Assembly: GCF_015674855.1 (NCBI RefSeq)
Contig: NZ_JADMLG010000002.1
Location: 620,001-684,000, forward strand
Reading direction: 5' to 3'
DNA from: Nocardia bovistercoris
GTDB lineage: Bacteria; Actinomycetota; Actinomycetes; Mycobacteriales; Mycobacteriaceae
DNA length: 64,000 nt
The notes beneath the pieces were generated by a model. It was not told the origin of the DNA and did not search any database. It saw only the letters and a program-made list of their open reading frames with translations. Shown here piece by piece: positions 50,816 through 61,160 of this stretch. Within the stretch, counting starts at the first letter, position 1. Each line of letters starts with the position of its first letter. The position numbers and the translations under genes are program-made.

Positions 50816-51787
50816 GTGGATCTCACCATTCTCTACCGCGGCCCCCTCGCCTCCTGCGACTACGACTGCCCGTACTGCCCGTTCGCGAAACGCCGCGACT
50901 CCACCGCCCAATTGCGTACCGACCGCGCCGCCCTCGAACGATTCACCGCGTGGGCTGCCGCGCAGACCGACGACCGCCTATCGATCCTGTTCACCCCGTG
51001 GGGCGAAGGCCTGGTGCGCTCCTGGTATCGCCGCGCCCTCGTCGAGTTGTCGCACCATCCGCACGTCGACCGCGTCGCCATCCAAACCAACCTGAGCTGC
51101 CGCACCGACTGGCTCACCACCGCCGACCTCGACACCGTCGCCCTCTGGTGCACCTACCACCCCGACCAGACCCCCTATGACCGTTTCCTCACCAAAACCG
51201 CCGACCTCGCCGCGAAAGGCGTCCGCTTCAGCGTCGGAATAGTGGGCCTACCAAATCATCTCGACCACGCCCGCCGCCTGCGCGCTGATCTCCCCGCCCA
51301 TGTCTACCTGTGGGTCAACGCCGCCGAAGGCCACACCTACACCGACGCCTCCGCAGCCGACTGGACCGCCATCGACCCCCTGTTCCCGTACAGCCGCCAC
51401 CCCCACCCCTCGGCAGGACTCCCCTGCCGCACCGGTTCCTCGGTGATCTCGGTGGACGGCGAAGGCACCGTCCGCCGCTGCCATTTCGTACCGACCCCCC
51501 TCGGCAACCTCTACGACAACTCCTACCGCCGCGCCCTGACCTCCCGCCCCTGCCCCCTCACCACCTGCGACTGCCACATAGGCTACGTCCACCTCGAATC
51601 TCTCCCCCTCTACGATGTCTTCGCGGGCGGCGTCCTCGAACGCATCCCCCGAACCACCGAGCCCGCCATCCGAAAGCGCAAGCCACACGCATTGCCGCTC
51701 AGTGCATCTCCAACCACAACCGCCCCGCGAACGCACCGCGCTCCGCCGCCTTCACCGCGGCCGCATCCCGAACGTCCTCGAGCGTGA
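50816..51787 (+). CDS. STM4011 family radical SAM protein
   Basis: A 323-residue radical SAM enzyme. The cluster motif CDYDCPYC is in LASCDYDCPYCPFAKRRD near residue 20. Additional cysteines in PCRTGSS, VRRCHFVP and CPLTTCDCH at the C-terminus suggest a SPASM/twitch-like second cluster, common in enzymes modifying peptides. The GTG start is six bases after STM4012. It is the last gene of the operon and overlaps a convergent pyrophosphohydrolase-like gene by 89 bases. Confidence 0.9.
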   Translation: MDLTILYRGPLASCDYDCPYCPFAKRRDSTAQLRTDRAALERFTAWAAAQTDDRLSILFTPWGEGLVRSWYRRALVELSHHPHVDRVAIQTNLSCRTDWLTTADLDTVALWCTYHPDQTPYDRFLTKTADLAAKGVRFSVGIVGLPNHLDHARRLRADLPAHVYLWVNAAEGHTYTDASAADWTAIDPLFPYSRHPHPSAGLPCRTGSSVISVDGEGTVRRCHFVPTPLGNLYDNSYRRALTSRPCPLTTCDCHIGYVHLESLPLYDVFAGGVLERIPRTTEPAIRKRKPHALPLSASPTTTAPRTHRAPPPSPRPHPERPRA

Positions 51788-52028
51788 ACCCATAATACGA
51801 AGCAACCGCCGTCAACACCTCGAGCACATCCGCCGCTTCCTCGAGCCGCTCCTCCCGAGTGCAGGCCGCCCGCAACTCCTCTACCTCCTCCACCATCTTC
51901 TCGTGCAAGGCCACCTCGTATTCGTCCGCATCCAGAACCCGCACCCCGGGAGTCCCACCACTCGCCCGAATAATCCCCGGAATCCCATCCCTGACAAGTT
52001 TTCCCACCACACCGCTGTCGCGCTCCAT
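51699..52028 (-). CDS. MazG-like nucleotide pyrophosphohydrolase-fold protein
   Basis: A 109-residue all-alpha NTP pyrophosphohydrolase-like protein: KLVRDGIPGIIRASGG, then EVALHEKMVEEVEELRAACT, where the EE..E acidic helix and following EEAADVLEVLTAVA bind magnesium in the phosphoribosyl-ATP pyrophosphatase/MazG fold. It is of the short house-cleaning type. The ATG at 52028 is preferred over the longer frame. Its 3' end overlaps STM4011 on the other strand. Confidence 0.85.
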   Translation of the reverse strand: MERDSGVVGKLVRDGIPGIIRASGGTPGVRVLDADEYEVALHEKMVEEVEELRAACTREERLEEAADVLEVLTAVASYYGFTLEDVRDAAAVKAAERGAFAGRLWLEMH

Positions 52029-52449
52029 ACCCCGATCATGCCGAACCGCATGATCGGCCGCGTTGGGATGCCTCGGTCTGTTCCGGACAAGATGGTCGCT
52101 GATCATGGTTCACGGAAGACCTTTCACCCGCGCTTCGACAACCCGCTGCCCGGCACGGAACACGGCGAGGTCGAGTACGAACTACACCGAACAGCATGGA
52201 TGACGTCGGAGTCATCGCAAGTCCTCCCCTGAGGACCGACCGCTGCCTGCGCCGGTCGTGGCGCCGGCAATCTTCTGGCCCGAACGCATTCCACCCGAGC
52301 GCGGGGTCGAGGCGATACGGCAGCGAATCGAGGTCGAGGATGACCCTTGTCCGCGCTCTAGCTGCGCACAGGGGCCGCGGCGATGCCGGGGCGGGTGGGC
52401 GTCGACACCCCTGATTTGCCCTTGAAATACCGATTTACCTGCGGTTTTG
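52029..52449. other. Intergenic, no supported gene
   Basis: About 420 bases between the pyrophosphohydrolase start and the tRNA 3' end. One plus-strand frame reads FWPERIPPERGVEAIRQRI but has no start or known family. The sequence does not resemble an integrase or IS end. Confidence 0.5.
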
Positions 52450-52526
52450 TGGTGCCCCCAGTCGGATTCGAACCGACACTTGGCGGATTTTAAGTCCGCT
52501 GCCTCTGCCAATTGGGCTATAGGGGC
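52450..52526 (-). tRNA. tRNA-Leu(UAA), short variable loop
   Basis: Read on the minus strand: acceptor GCCCCTA pairs with TGGGGGC, followed by discriminator A and an encoded CCA. The anticodon arm is GCGGA-CTTAAAA-TCCGC, giving anticodon UAA. The T arm is GTCGG-TTCGAAT-CCGAC. The variable loop is only about five bases, unlike the long arm of textbook tRNA-Leu; this form with UAA is the one I recall in Corynebacteriales. A -10-like TAGGCT lies upstream. Confidence 0.88.
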
Positions 52527-52906
52527 GTGCCGGTCAGCCTACCGACTCGTACGGCTGTACCGGAATCCCGATAGGCACCGGCGGGTCGAAACGGCGGCTC
52601 GGGTCAATCGTCGGTTCCGGTGGATCTTCGGAGGTCAACGCGGACAAAGGGTTCGAACGGGGCGCCGGAGCGGGGCCGGGTGGGCGGCCGGTCGGGAGGG
52701 GCCGCCAGGGGAGGTGACAGGGAGGGCCGCATGCGGGAGGGCTCGGAGCGGGCGGGGCGGATGTTCGTGGCGATTCACACGGAGGCGGGCAGGACCGCGC
52801 CACGCCCGGGGGCGGCCGAAGCCGGAAAGGACACTTCCGCTACCCGAGAAGTGGATAGTTTCGGCTACTATCTAGCAACCATTGTGATCGGTGGTTGGAT
52901 CCGGTG
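52527..52906. other. Intergenic with Pro-rich open frame
   Basis: About 380 bases. On the minus strand an 89-codon frame (52534-52803) begins MARSCPPPCESPRTS and is Pro-rich throughout; no ribosome site or homologue is recognised, so it is not called a gene. The tRNA promoter should lie at the left edge. Confidence 0.5.
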
Positions 52907-52941
52907 CGGGTCACGGCAGCGGAGGGGACTGCCGTGACCCG
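52907..52941 (-). terminator. Hairpin overlapping the permease stop codon
   Basis: CGGGTCACGGCAG (52907-52919) pairs perfectly with CTGCCGTGACCCG (52929-52941) across a nine-base loop. It contains the stop codon of the permease gene and would form a 13-bp stem in its mRNA; no T-run follows. Confidence 0.6.
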
Positions 52942-54422
52942 GACCGCGCGTCCTGGGACTTGCCGAGCACGGAATGCCTGCGGCTGTAGGTGAAATACAC
53001 CGCGAAGCCGAGCACCATCCACACCAGGAAACGCAGCCACGTCTCCACCGAGAGATTGAGCATCAACCACAGGCAGGCGAGGACGCCGAGGATCGGGATC
53101 AGCGGGACGAGCGGAACGCGGAAACCGCGGGGCAGGTCGGGGCGGGTACGGCGCAGAATGATCACGCCGATGGAAACCAGTACGAAGGCGAACAGCGTGC
53201 CGATGTTGACCATTTCCTCGAGGGTGCCGAAGTCCACGAATCCGGCCAGTAGCGCGCAGCACACGCCTACGAACACCGTGAGACGGACCGGCGTGCCCTT
53301 GGCGCCGGTGCGGGCGAGGCCGCGCGGCAGCAGCCCGTCGCGCGCCATCGCGAACAGGACGCGGGTCTGGCCTAGGTAGAGCACCATCACCACCGTGGTC
53401 AGGCCGGCCAGCGCGCCGATGGAGATGATGTTCTTCGCCCAGTCCGCGCCGTTCAGGGCGAAGGCGGTCGCCAGGGTCGCGTCCTCGCCCGCGAGTTCGG
53501 TGTAGGGCACCATGCCGGTGAGCACCAGCGAGACCGCCACGTAGAGGACCGTCACAATGAGCAGTGATCCGATGATGCCGCGCGGCACATTGCGCTGCGG
53601 ATCCTTCGTCTCCTCCGCGGTGGTCGCGACCACGTCGAATCCGATGAACGCGAAGAACACCAGGCTGGCTGCGGCGAGCAGGCCGTACCAGCCGAAGGTG
53701 CTGTGCCCGGCGCCGGTCAGGAAGGAGAACAGGGACTGGTGGATGCCCTCGTCGGCGGCGCCCTCCTGCGACGGCGGCACATACGGGCTCAGATTCGCGC
53801 TGTCGAAATACTTCAGCCCGACCACGAGGACGACCGCGATCACGGCGAGTTTGATGGCGACCGCGATGGCCGAGACCCGCGAGGAGATCTTGGTGCCGAT
53901 GGCGAGCAGCACACCGAGCACGGTCAACAGCAGGACCGCGCCCCAGTCGAAGGTGACGCCGCCGATGTCGACCACGGCCGCGCCGCGTCCCATCACATCG
54001 CCCAGATACTGCGACCAGCCCTTCGCCACGACCGAGGCCGCGAGCGCGAATTCCAGGATCAGGTCCCAGCCGATGATCCAGGCCGCGAGCTCGCCGAAGG
54101 TCGCGTAGGAGTAGGTGTAGGCGCTACCCGCGACGGGGACGGTCGAGGCGAACTCCGCGTAGCACAGCGCGGTCAGGCCGCAGGCGATGGCGGCGAAGAC
54201 GAAGGCCAGCGACACCGAAGGACCGGCGACATTGCCCGCGGTGCGCGCAGTGAGAGTGAAGATGCCCGCGCCGACGACGACGGCGACGCCGAAGATCGTC
54301 AGATCCCAGGCGGTCAAATCCTTGCGGAGTTTGGAATCCGGATCGTCGGTATCGCGAATGGACTGTTCCACCGATTTCGTGCGGAACAATCCGCGTCGGC
54401 CGAACGAGTTCGAGATCGCCAC
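52911..54422 (-). CDS. APC family amino-acid permease
   Basis: A 503-residue transporter with about twelve transmembrane helices. First-helix consensus GVAVVVGAGIFTLTARTAGN (about 43-62) and FAFIGFDVVATTAEETKDPQ with the conserved YAEFAS and EETKDPQRN loops are hallmarks of cationic amino acid transporters of the APC superfamily (YfnA/CAT-like). The GTG start is set by AAGGAG six bases upstream (MAISNSFGRRGLFRTKSVEQ). Substrate specificity is not deducible; basic amino acids are the usual guess. Confidence 0.92.
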   Translation of the reverse strand: MAISNSFGRRGLFRTKSVEQSIRDTDDPDSKLRKDLTAWDLTIFGVAVVVGAGIFTLTARTAGNVAGPSVSLAFVFAAIACGLTALCYAEFASTVPVAGSAYTYSYATFGELAAWIIGWDLILEFALAASVVAKGWSQYLGDVMGRGAAVVDIGGVTFDWGAVLLLTVLGVLLAIGTKISSRVSAIAVAIKLAVIAVVLVVGLKYFDSANLSPYVPPSQEGAADEGIHQSLFSFLTGAGHSTFGWYGLLAAASLVFFAFIGFDVVATTAEETKDPQRNVPRGIIGSLLIVTVLYVAVSLVLTGMVPYTELAGEDATLATAFALNGADWAKNIISIGALAGLTTVVMVLYLGQTRVLFAMARDGLLPRGLARTGAKGTPVRLTVFVGVCCALLAGFVDFGTLEEMVNIGTLFAFVLVSIGVIILRRTRPDLPRGFRVPLVPLIPILGVLACLWLMLNLSVETWLRFLVWMVLGFAVYFTYSRRHSVLGKSQDARSGSRQSPPLP

Positions 54423-54958
54423 GTTCCACTCCTTCGCTCTCCGGATTCCGCCACCGGGACCACTCGGTGGATTCCCGCCGTGAACCGACTTACCCACAGC
54501 GCGGGTCCCGGAACAATCGCATCGGCACCGATCACCGCGAGCCCTCGGCGCGCCGGGCAGGCGCCACGAAACGACGGCGCCCGCCACGACACCGACATAC
54601 GGGGCCGACCGCTCGGCGCGACGGGAATTCCCGGCATCTCGCGACCGCGCGTGTCCCGATCTCGAGCAGCCGACCGGTTGTCCACCCGGCCCCGCTCCTG
54701 TCGCCGACGCGATTCAGCCTGCCAATCAATGCGACCGGCGTACTCCCGCTCGAGGCCGAAGTCCACCATCGGTAATCGTCCTGATACAGGACGTCGAAGA
54801 AGGGCCGCTCGGCGGAACTCCACCTCGGACAGATTCGCCGACCCGATCGAATGACCGAACAGTGCCCGCCCGGCTATCGGACCGTCGGTGACCGCCTCGT
54901 TGGACATCCCCCGACAGTGACACAGAGAGCAATCTGTCGGCGAACAACCCGCCGGGAG
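54423..54958. other. Intergenic, no supported gene
   Basis: This 536-base gap between the permease start and the lipase stop has open frames on the minus strand, e.g. one beginning MSNEAVTDGPIAGRALFGHS at 54907, that run into the permease promoter without homologue or conserved start. I see no RNA gene or repeat. Confidence 0.5.
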
Positions 54959-55894
54959 TCAGCGACCGATCGGCCCGATGAACGGCAGCACCACGGCGCA
55001 GGTCGGCGCGCCCGCGCGCGCGGGATCGAGGGTGTCGAGCACCGCGCGCACGGCGACCGGGTCCGCGGTCAGTTCGTAGTGCTCGGTGTAGTCGGTCGAG
55101 CACAGGTCCTGCAGGACGATATTGCGCACATTCGGACCCTCGAGCATGCCGGTGGTGTACGGGGTGGCGATTTCGTCGTAGCGGCTGACGACGGTGGTGA
55201 AGCGGATGGCGGGGGCGATGGCCGGATCGGGGTTCAGGGTGCGCAGGAACGGCGAGCCCCAGGACATCTGGCAGGGGCCGCAGGTGCTGTTGAGCAGGGC
55301 TTCGAGGTCCGAGCCCGCCACCAGTCCGGCGAACATGGATTGCAGGCCGCTGAGTGTGGTGCCGTGCAGCGGGGCGGCCATCGCGACGTAGTCGTCGATC
55401 TTCGGGATGCCGCCGAGATGGTTCAGGTAGTAGAACGGCACCGCGCCGCCCATGGAGTGGCCGACGATGTCCACCTTGGCCGCACCGGTGGCGGCGAGCA
55501 CCCGGTCGATGAACGCGCCGATCTGGGCCGCGCTTTCCTCGACGGGGGTGATCGCGCCGATGGGGCCGAGCGGGCCGGTGCCGTACGTGGCGGTGAAGAC
55601 GCAGAATCCGGCCGCGTTCAGCACCGGCGCGAGAGTGTTCCAGGTGATGGTGTCGTTGCTCAGTCCGTGCAGCAGCACCACCGGTTCCGGATGCGCGGCG
55701 CTCGGGCGGCATGACCAGTCGTTGGCGCCGGGCGGCGGGGTGCTCGGCGCCGTCAACTGGGCGGCGACGCCGCCGAAGTAGCTGTAGGACGGCGGCGGGG
55801 CGGGGGGATCGGCGACGGCGACCCCGGTCGGGAGCCCGACCGAAAGGGCGAGGGCGGCACAGAGTCCGACCAGACGCTTCGACCAGCGCGGCAT
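54959..55894 (-). CDS. Secreted triacylglycerol lipase-like alpha/beta hydrolase
   Basis: A 311-residue secreted protein: signal peptide LVGLCAALALSVGLPTGVAV with cleavage near AVADP, oxyanion region VVLLHGLSNDTITWN, nucleophile GHSMGGAVPFY and a His near the end (TEHYELTADP). It resembles mycobacterial/Nocardia lipases (LipY/LIP-like). The ATG at 55894 is preferred because AGGAGA precedes it; an in-frame ATG four codons earlier lacks a site. Divergent from a TetR gene that is likely to control it. Confidence 0.9.
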   Translation of the reverse strand: MPRWSKRLVGLCAALALSVGLPTGVAVADPPAPPPSYSYFGGVAAQLTAPSTPPPGANDWSCRPSAAHPEPVVLLHGLSNDTITWNTLAPVLNAAGFCVFTATYGTGPLGPIGAITPVEESAAQIGAFIDRVLAATGAAKVDIVGHSMGGAVPFYYLNHLGGIPKIDDYVAMAAPLHGTTLSGLQSMFAGLVAGSDLEALLNSTCGPCQMSWGSPFLRTLNPDPAIAPAIRFTTVVSRYDEIATPYTTGMLEGPNVRNIVLQDLCSTDYTEHYELTADPVAVRAVLDTLDPARAGAPTCAVVLPFIGPIGR

Positions 55895-55942
55895 GATTCT
55901 CCTCATCGGATGTCCGTGGGCCGGCGCTCTCGACGAAAGCTA

Positions 55943-55960
55943 TGACCGACCGGCCGGTCA
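55943..55960. promoter_or_regulatory. TetR-type operator between lipase and tetR genes
   Basis: TGACCGACCGGCCGGTCA is an 18-base palindrome with 16 matching positions in the space between two divergent genes. It lies 49 bases from the lipase start and 50 from the TetR start, ideal for a repressor controlling both. Confidence 0.75.
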
Positions 55961-56010
55961 CAGCGTAGCCTCGGTGTGCCGCTACGCCAAGTGATCGGGG
56001 AAGATGAACC

Positions 56011-56556
56011 ATGCCCAAACCCGCCGAACCCGGCCGAAACGCCCTCATGACCGCAGGCGCCCGCGTCGCCGAGGACCGGGGCTTACGCGGCCTGTCGATC
56101 AACGCGGTGGTCGAGGCCGCGGGCATGGCAAAGGGCACCTTCTACCACCATTTCCCGGACCGGCGCAGCTACGTGATCGCGCTGCACCGCCGCTACCACG
56201 ACACCCTCGCCGACACCATCGGCGCGCGGATCGCCGACCTCCCGCCCGGCGCGGGGCGCGTGGAAGTCGGCGTCACCGCCTACCTCGACGCCTGCCTCGC
56301 CACCCGAGGCACCAAAGCCTTTCTCGCGCAATCACGCACCGACACCGACCTGCTCGACGAAGTGCACGCTCGCAATCGACAGACCGCGAGCGTCATCGAA
56401 CCCGACCTGGCCGCGATGGGGTGGAGCGATCCGCAGGCTGTCGCGCATCTGCTGGTCGCGATGGTCGCCGAGATCGCGCTCACCGAACTGTACGGCGAAG
56501 GACCGCGCGCCGACCTGCGCGCCGCCGTCACCGCGCTGATCGAACGCGCGCACTGA
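56011..56556 (+). CDS. TetR family transcriptional regulator
   Basis: A 181-residue regulator with an N-terminal helix-turn-helix: GLRGLSINAVVEAAGMAKGT then FYHHFPDRRSYVIALH (about 25-60). The C-terminal helices form the ligand/dimer domain. It diverges from the secreted lipase gene and the intervening palindrome is its likely operator, so fatty acyl or lipid ligands are plausible. The ATG at 56011 has weak GGGGAAG upstream. Confidence 0.92.
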   Translation: MPKPAEPGRNALMTAGARVAEDRGLRGLSINAVVEAAGMAKGTFYHHFPDRRSYVIALHRRYHDTLADTIGARIADLPPGAGRVEVGVTAYLDACLATRGTKAFLAQSRTDTDLLDEVHARNRQTASVIEPDLAAMGWSDPQAVAHLLVAMVAEIALTELYGEGPRADLRAAVTALIERAH

Positions 56557-56589
56557 CCAGTGCCGGCGCTCGGCCGCCGGTGCGTCGAC

Positions 56590-57555
56590 TCAGGCTATCG
56601 ATAGGGCGATGCCGTCGAGGATGTCGTGCTCGCTCACGATCAGCGCCGAAATCCCCGCGCGCTGGGACAATTCGTAGGCGAGCACCTCGGCGATGACGGC
56701 GCCGCCGCCGATCACGTCGACCCGCCCCGGATGCACCGGGCCGAGCGCCGCGCGCTGATCGTGGTCCATCGCGAGCAGCTTGTCGCCGACCTCGCGCACC
56801 TGGTCGAGGGTCAGGCTCGTCAGATGCACACGCTCGGAATCGTATTCGGGCAGATCAAGGGCGACCGCCGCGAGCGTCGTCATGGTGCCCGCGACGCCGA
56901 CCCAGGTGTGCGCGCCCTCCACGGGAACCTTCGCGAACGCCTCCGTCAGTCGTTCGGTGGCGAATTCCCGTGCGGCCGCGATCTGTTCGGCGGTCGGCGG
57001 GTTGCCCGGCATACAGCGCTCGGTGATGCGCACGCAGCCGATGTCGGCGGAATAGGCGGCGCGGACGCCGTCGGCATCGCCGAAGACCAATTCGGTGGAG
57101 CCGCCGCCGAGGTCGACCACGACGAAAGGACCCGCCGCACTGTCCAATTCACCGATGGCGCCGGTGAACGACAGGCGGGCCTCCTCGTCGCCGGTGATCA
57201 CTTCCGCCTCCGCGCCCGGCACGACGGCGCCGAGCTCCGCGCGGGCCATTCCGAAGAAATCCGCGCGGTTGGCGGCATCGCGGGTGGCGGAGGTGGCGAC
57301 CATGCGCACCTTGTCGACCCCCGCCTCGCGCATCAGCACCGCGTAATCGGCGAGCGCGACGCGGGTGCGTTCGATCGCCTCCGGCGCGAGCGACCCGGTG
57401 GCGTCGACGCCCTGGCCGAGACGGACGATCCGCATCTCGCGGTGCACATCGACGAGGGTGCCGTCGGGCTTGACATCCGCGATCAGCAGTCGAATCGAAT
57501 TGGTACCGCAGTCGACCGCCGCGACCCGGTGCCCGGTGTCCGCCGATTCGCTCAT
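56590..57555 (-). CDS. ppx: Ppx/GppA exopolyphosphatase
   Basis: A 321-residue actin-fold phosphatase that removes phosphate from polyphosphate or pppGpp. Phosphate loops VAAVDCGTNSIRLLIADV (N-terminus) and VVDLGGGSTELVFGDADG and the HPGRVDVIGGGAVIAEVLA segment are complete. Matches Rv1026 (ppx2) in content and position. The ATG overlaps the DUF501 stop by four bases (ATGA), so it is the last gene of the eno-divIC-DUF501-ppx operon. Confidence 0.94.
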   Translation of the reverse strand: MSESADTGHRVAAVDCGTNSIRLLIADVKPDGTLVDVHREMRIVRLGQGVDATGSLAPEAIERTRVALADYAVLMREAGVDKVRMVATSATRDAANRADFFGMARAELGAVVPGAEAEVITGDEEARLSFTGAIGELDSAAGPFVVVDLGGGSTELVFGDADGVRAAYSADIGCVRITERCMPGNPPTAEQIAAAREFATERLTEAFAKVPVEGAHTWVGVAGTMTTLAAVALDLPEYDSERVHLTSLTLDQVREVGDKLLAMDHDQRAALGPVHPGRVDVIGGGAVIAEVLAYELSQRAGISALIVSEHDILDGIALSIA

Positions 57556-58073
57556 GAGTGTTCCTTCGTCCGTTCGTAGGTCGGCCAGTCCGCCGGAATC
57601 GCGGTGCCGCGCAGTCCGTGCTCGGCGGCGAGCGCCACCGACTCGTCACCGAACGGGTTGACGCCGGGGCCCTTCGCGAGGGCGTGCGCGATCAACACGT
57701 GCAGGCACTTCACCCGCTCCGGCATGCCGCCGCCGGTGAATTCGGTACCGAGGGACTCGATCTCGTCGCGTTCGGCGAGATAGCTCTCGTGCGCGGCGCG
57801 ATAGGACGCCGCCAGCTCGGCATCGGCGGAAAGGCGTTCGGTCATCTCGCGCATGACACCCGCCGACTCCTGACGGCTCGCCTCCGCGGTCAGTCGCGGG
57901 TCGGTCAGGTAGTACAGGGTCGGGAAGGGGGTGCCGTCCGGTAACCGCGGCGCCGTCTTCACCACCGCGGGCAGCCCGTCCGGAGTCCGGTAGGCCACCG
58001 CGAGCACACCGCGCGGGGCGCGGCCGAGCTGCTCGGCGATGATCTCGAGGTCGCGGTCGTTCGGTGCGGTCAC
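57552..58073 (-). CDS. DUF501 protein (Rv1025-like)
   Basis: A 173-residue protein of DUF501: VTAPNDRDLEIIAEQLGRAP at the start, PTLYYLTDPRLTAEASRQES, and KCLHVLIAHALAKGPGVNPF. It is always found between divIC and ppx in this order of bacteria, function unknown. GTG start overlaps the divIC stop (GTGA) and its own stop overlaps the ppx ATG (ATGA), showing tight translational coupling. Confidence 0.9.
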   Translation of the reverse strand: MTAPNDRDLEIIAEQLGRAPRGVLAVAYRTPDGLPAVVKTAPRLPDGTPFPTLYYLTDPRLTAEASRQESAGVMREMTERLSADAELAASYRAAHESYLAERDEIESLGTEFTGGGMPERVKCLHVLIAHALAKGPGVNPFGDESVALAAEHGLRGTAIPADWPTYERTKEHS

Positions 58074-58708
58074 CTGGGTCCTTCCCGGGCGGGCGCGGGC
58101 GTCGGTTCGGCCTGCGCGGTTGGCTGGGGTTGGGAGATCGTCTCCCACAATTCGGTGTACCAGGGATCGGGCGGCTTGGACTGGGTCGGCGCGGCCGGGC
58201 GCGGCGGCGCCTCGATTCCGGGAACCTGCACGATATACGGCGTCTCGCCCGGCATCACGAGCCGCAGTCGATCGCGGGCCTCCGCGCGGATGAACGCCGG
58301 ATCCTGCTGCTGCGCACGCCGATCGCGCAACCGCGCGACATCGGATTCCAACTCGCGGCGCTGCTGGGCCAGTTCCGCGGCCTCGGCGCGCTGGGCGAAA
58401 TAGGTGCGCATCGGAACCGCGAGGGTCAACGCCAACGCGCACACCACAACCGCGAGAATGACCGCCTTGCCGGTGGACAGCCCGAGGATCGTCTTGTCGT
58501 AGCGGTCACCGGATCGGCGCGCCGGGATCTTGCGTGGCGCGGCAACCCGGTCGCCCTCGCCGCGGCGGCGCGCGGCCCGCTTGGCCGCCGCCGGTCTGGC
58601 AGCGGTCTCGGTATCGGCGCCCGCTCGCGGACGCGACCCCGCGAAGCGCGTGGTGCGCCGCTCGCCGCGTCCGGTCGGGCCGGCGCCACGCGCGCGACGC
58701 TCCGTCAT
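58070..58708 (-). CDS. FtsB/DivIC family cell-division protein
   Basis: A 212-residue bitopic membrane protein: a basic cytoplasmic N-terminus (about 1-75), one transmembrane helix (AVILAVVVCALALTLAVPM), then a coiled coil (RAEAAELAQQRRELESDVAR) and a Pro-rich tail. This is the FtsB/DivIC layout that works with FtsL/FtsQ at the divisome, like Rv1024. Start ATG 58708 has a GGGGGGCG site. It is downstream of eno and upstream of DUF501. Confidence 0.88.
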   Translation of the reverse strand: MTERRARGAGPTGRGERRTTRFAGSRPRAGADTETAARPAAAKRAARRRGEGDRVAAPRKIPARRSGDRYDKTILGLSTGKAVILAVVVCALALTLAVPMRTYFAQRAEAAELAQQRRELESDVARLRDRRAQQQDPAFIRAEARDRLRLVMPGETPYIVQVPGIEAPPRPAAPTQSKPPDPWYTELWETISQPQPTAQAEPTPAPAREGPR

Positions 58709-58793
58709 GGCGCCCCCCGGAACTCGGTGCGCGCGGAGCAGGCACGGCGGCTGAGGCCGCCGCGAATCCGGTTGTCCGCGCGCACCGTCTGTC

Positions 58794-60116
<1,323 letters not shown>

Positions 60117-60215
60117 TCACGGGCATGGGCCGTGCGCTGCCGAGCCTATCGCAGGACAGCGCGGCTCTCAGGGTCCGGCACGGTGGGCTCGGCCCGAGCG
60201 CGGTACGCACGCCGA

Positions 60216-60932
60216 TCACACTCGGCGGCCGACGCTGTAGGCGGCCGCGCGGTCGCGGACGGTCAGCAGATAGACCGTCGACTGGTTGTAGGTCAGCAGC
60301 GCCTTCTGCCATCCGCGTTCTGAGGTGAGGTCGCCGCCGCTCGCGCACAGGTATCTGGCCGCCGTCAGCGCCGCGTCGTCGATGTTCTGCGGGTCGGCCA
60401 CGCCGTCACCGTTGGCGTCGACGCCCCAGCGTTTCCAGGTCTCGGGGATGAATTGCAGCGGGCCGACGGCGCGGTCGTATACGGGGTCGCCGTCGAGTAC
60501 GCCGCGATCGGTGTCGCGGATCAGCGCGACACCCGGTGCGCCGTCGAGCGGGATGCCGATGATCGGCGGGCGGACGAATCCGTCGTCGCCCAGATCGGAA
60601 TCGCCGTGGGTACCGTGCCTGCTCTCGACGCTGGCGATCCCGGCGATGGTGGTCCAGGCGATTCCGCACCCCGGCACGGATCGCCCCATGATCGCCGCCG
60701 CGTAGCCGTAGGCCTCCAGCGCCACCGAGGAGATGCCGGTACTCGACTGCTCGCCCGCCCAGCCGCGCAACTGCACCGAAGTGCGCCCGGGACCGTCGAG
60801 ATCGATGGCGGGCAAGGCCGCGCCGGGCCCGGGCGGGATGCCCTCCGGGATCGGCGGCAGCGGCGGACCGCTACCGCACGCCGCCACGAGCACCGCGCTC
60901 ACCAGGGCGGCGGCAAGGGCGACGCGCTTCAT
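60216..60932 (-). CDS. Lytic transglycosylase lipoprotein (LpqU-like)
   Basis: A 238-residue lipoprotein: MKRVALAAALVSAVLVAACGSG has lipobox VAAC with Cys19. The SLT-type catalytic Glu is in IAGIASVESRHGTHGDSDLG, and GPLQFIPETWKRWGVDANGD is a family hallmark of mycobacterial lytic murein transglycosylases. Corresponds to Rv1022 (lpqU) beside eno. ATG 60932 is preferred over longer frame as it gives a proper lipoprotein signal. Confidence 0.9.
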   Translation of the reverse strand: MKRVALAAALVSAVLVAACGSGPPLPPIPEGIPPGPGAALPAIDLDGPGRTSVQLRGWAGEQSSTGISSVALEAYGYAAAIMGRSVPGCGIAWTTIAGIASVESRHGTHGDSDLGDDGFVRPPIIGIPLDGAPGVALIRDTDRGVLDGDPVYDRAVGPLQFIPETWKRWGVDANGDGVADPQNIDDAALTAARYLCASGGDLTSERGWQKALLTYNQSTVYLLTVRDRAAAYSVGRRV

Positions 60933-61160
60933 CCACAACACAACTCCATCATCCGGATTCGGCGCGGTACCCGCCGGGCGAGCGCGCGCCGACACCGGGT
61001 GGCCCGCCCGCGGCCCGCGCACGCGAGCACGACGTGACAACACGCGTGATGCCATGGTGTTCCCCCCTGGTCGGCGGCTCCGTCGGCCGTGACACCGACT
61101 CTAGATGGTGTCGAAGGGGTCGCCGTGAGTTGTCCACAGGCCGAGAAGTTGTCCACAGAG

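Noticed and set aside
52212..52511. A 99-codon minus-strand frame starting MAEAADLKSAKCRFESD
   Set aside because: Its N-terminal part is translated tRNA sequence; the rest has no ribosome site or homologue.
54314..54907. A 197-codon minus-strand frame before the permease
   Set aside because: It runs through the permease ribosome site and N-terminus in another frame and has no recognisable product.
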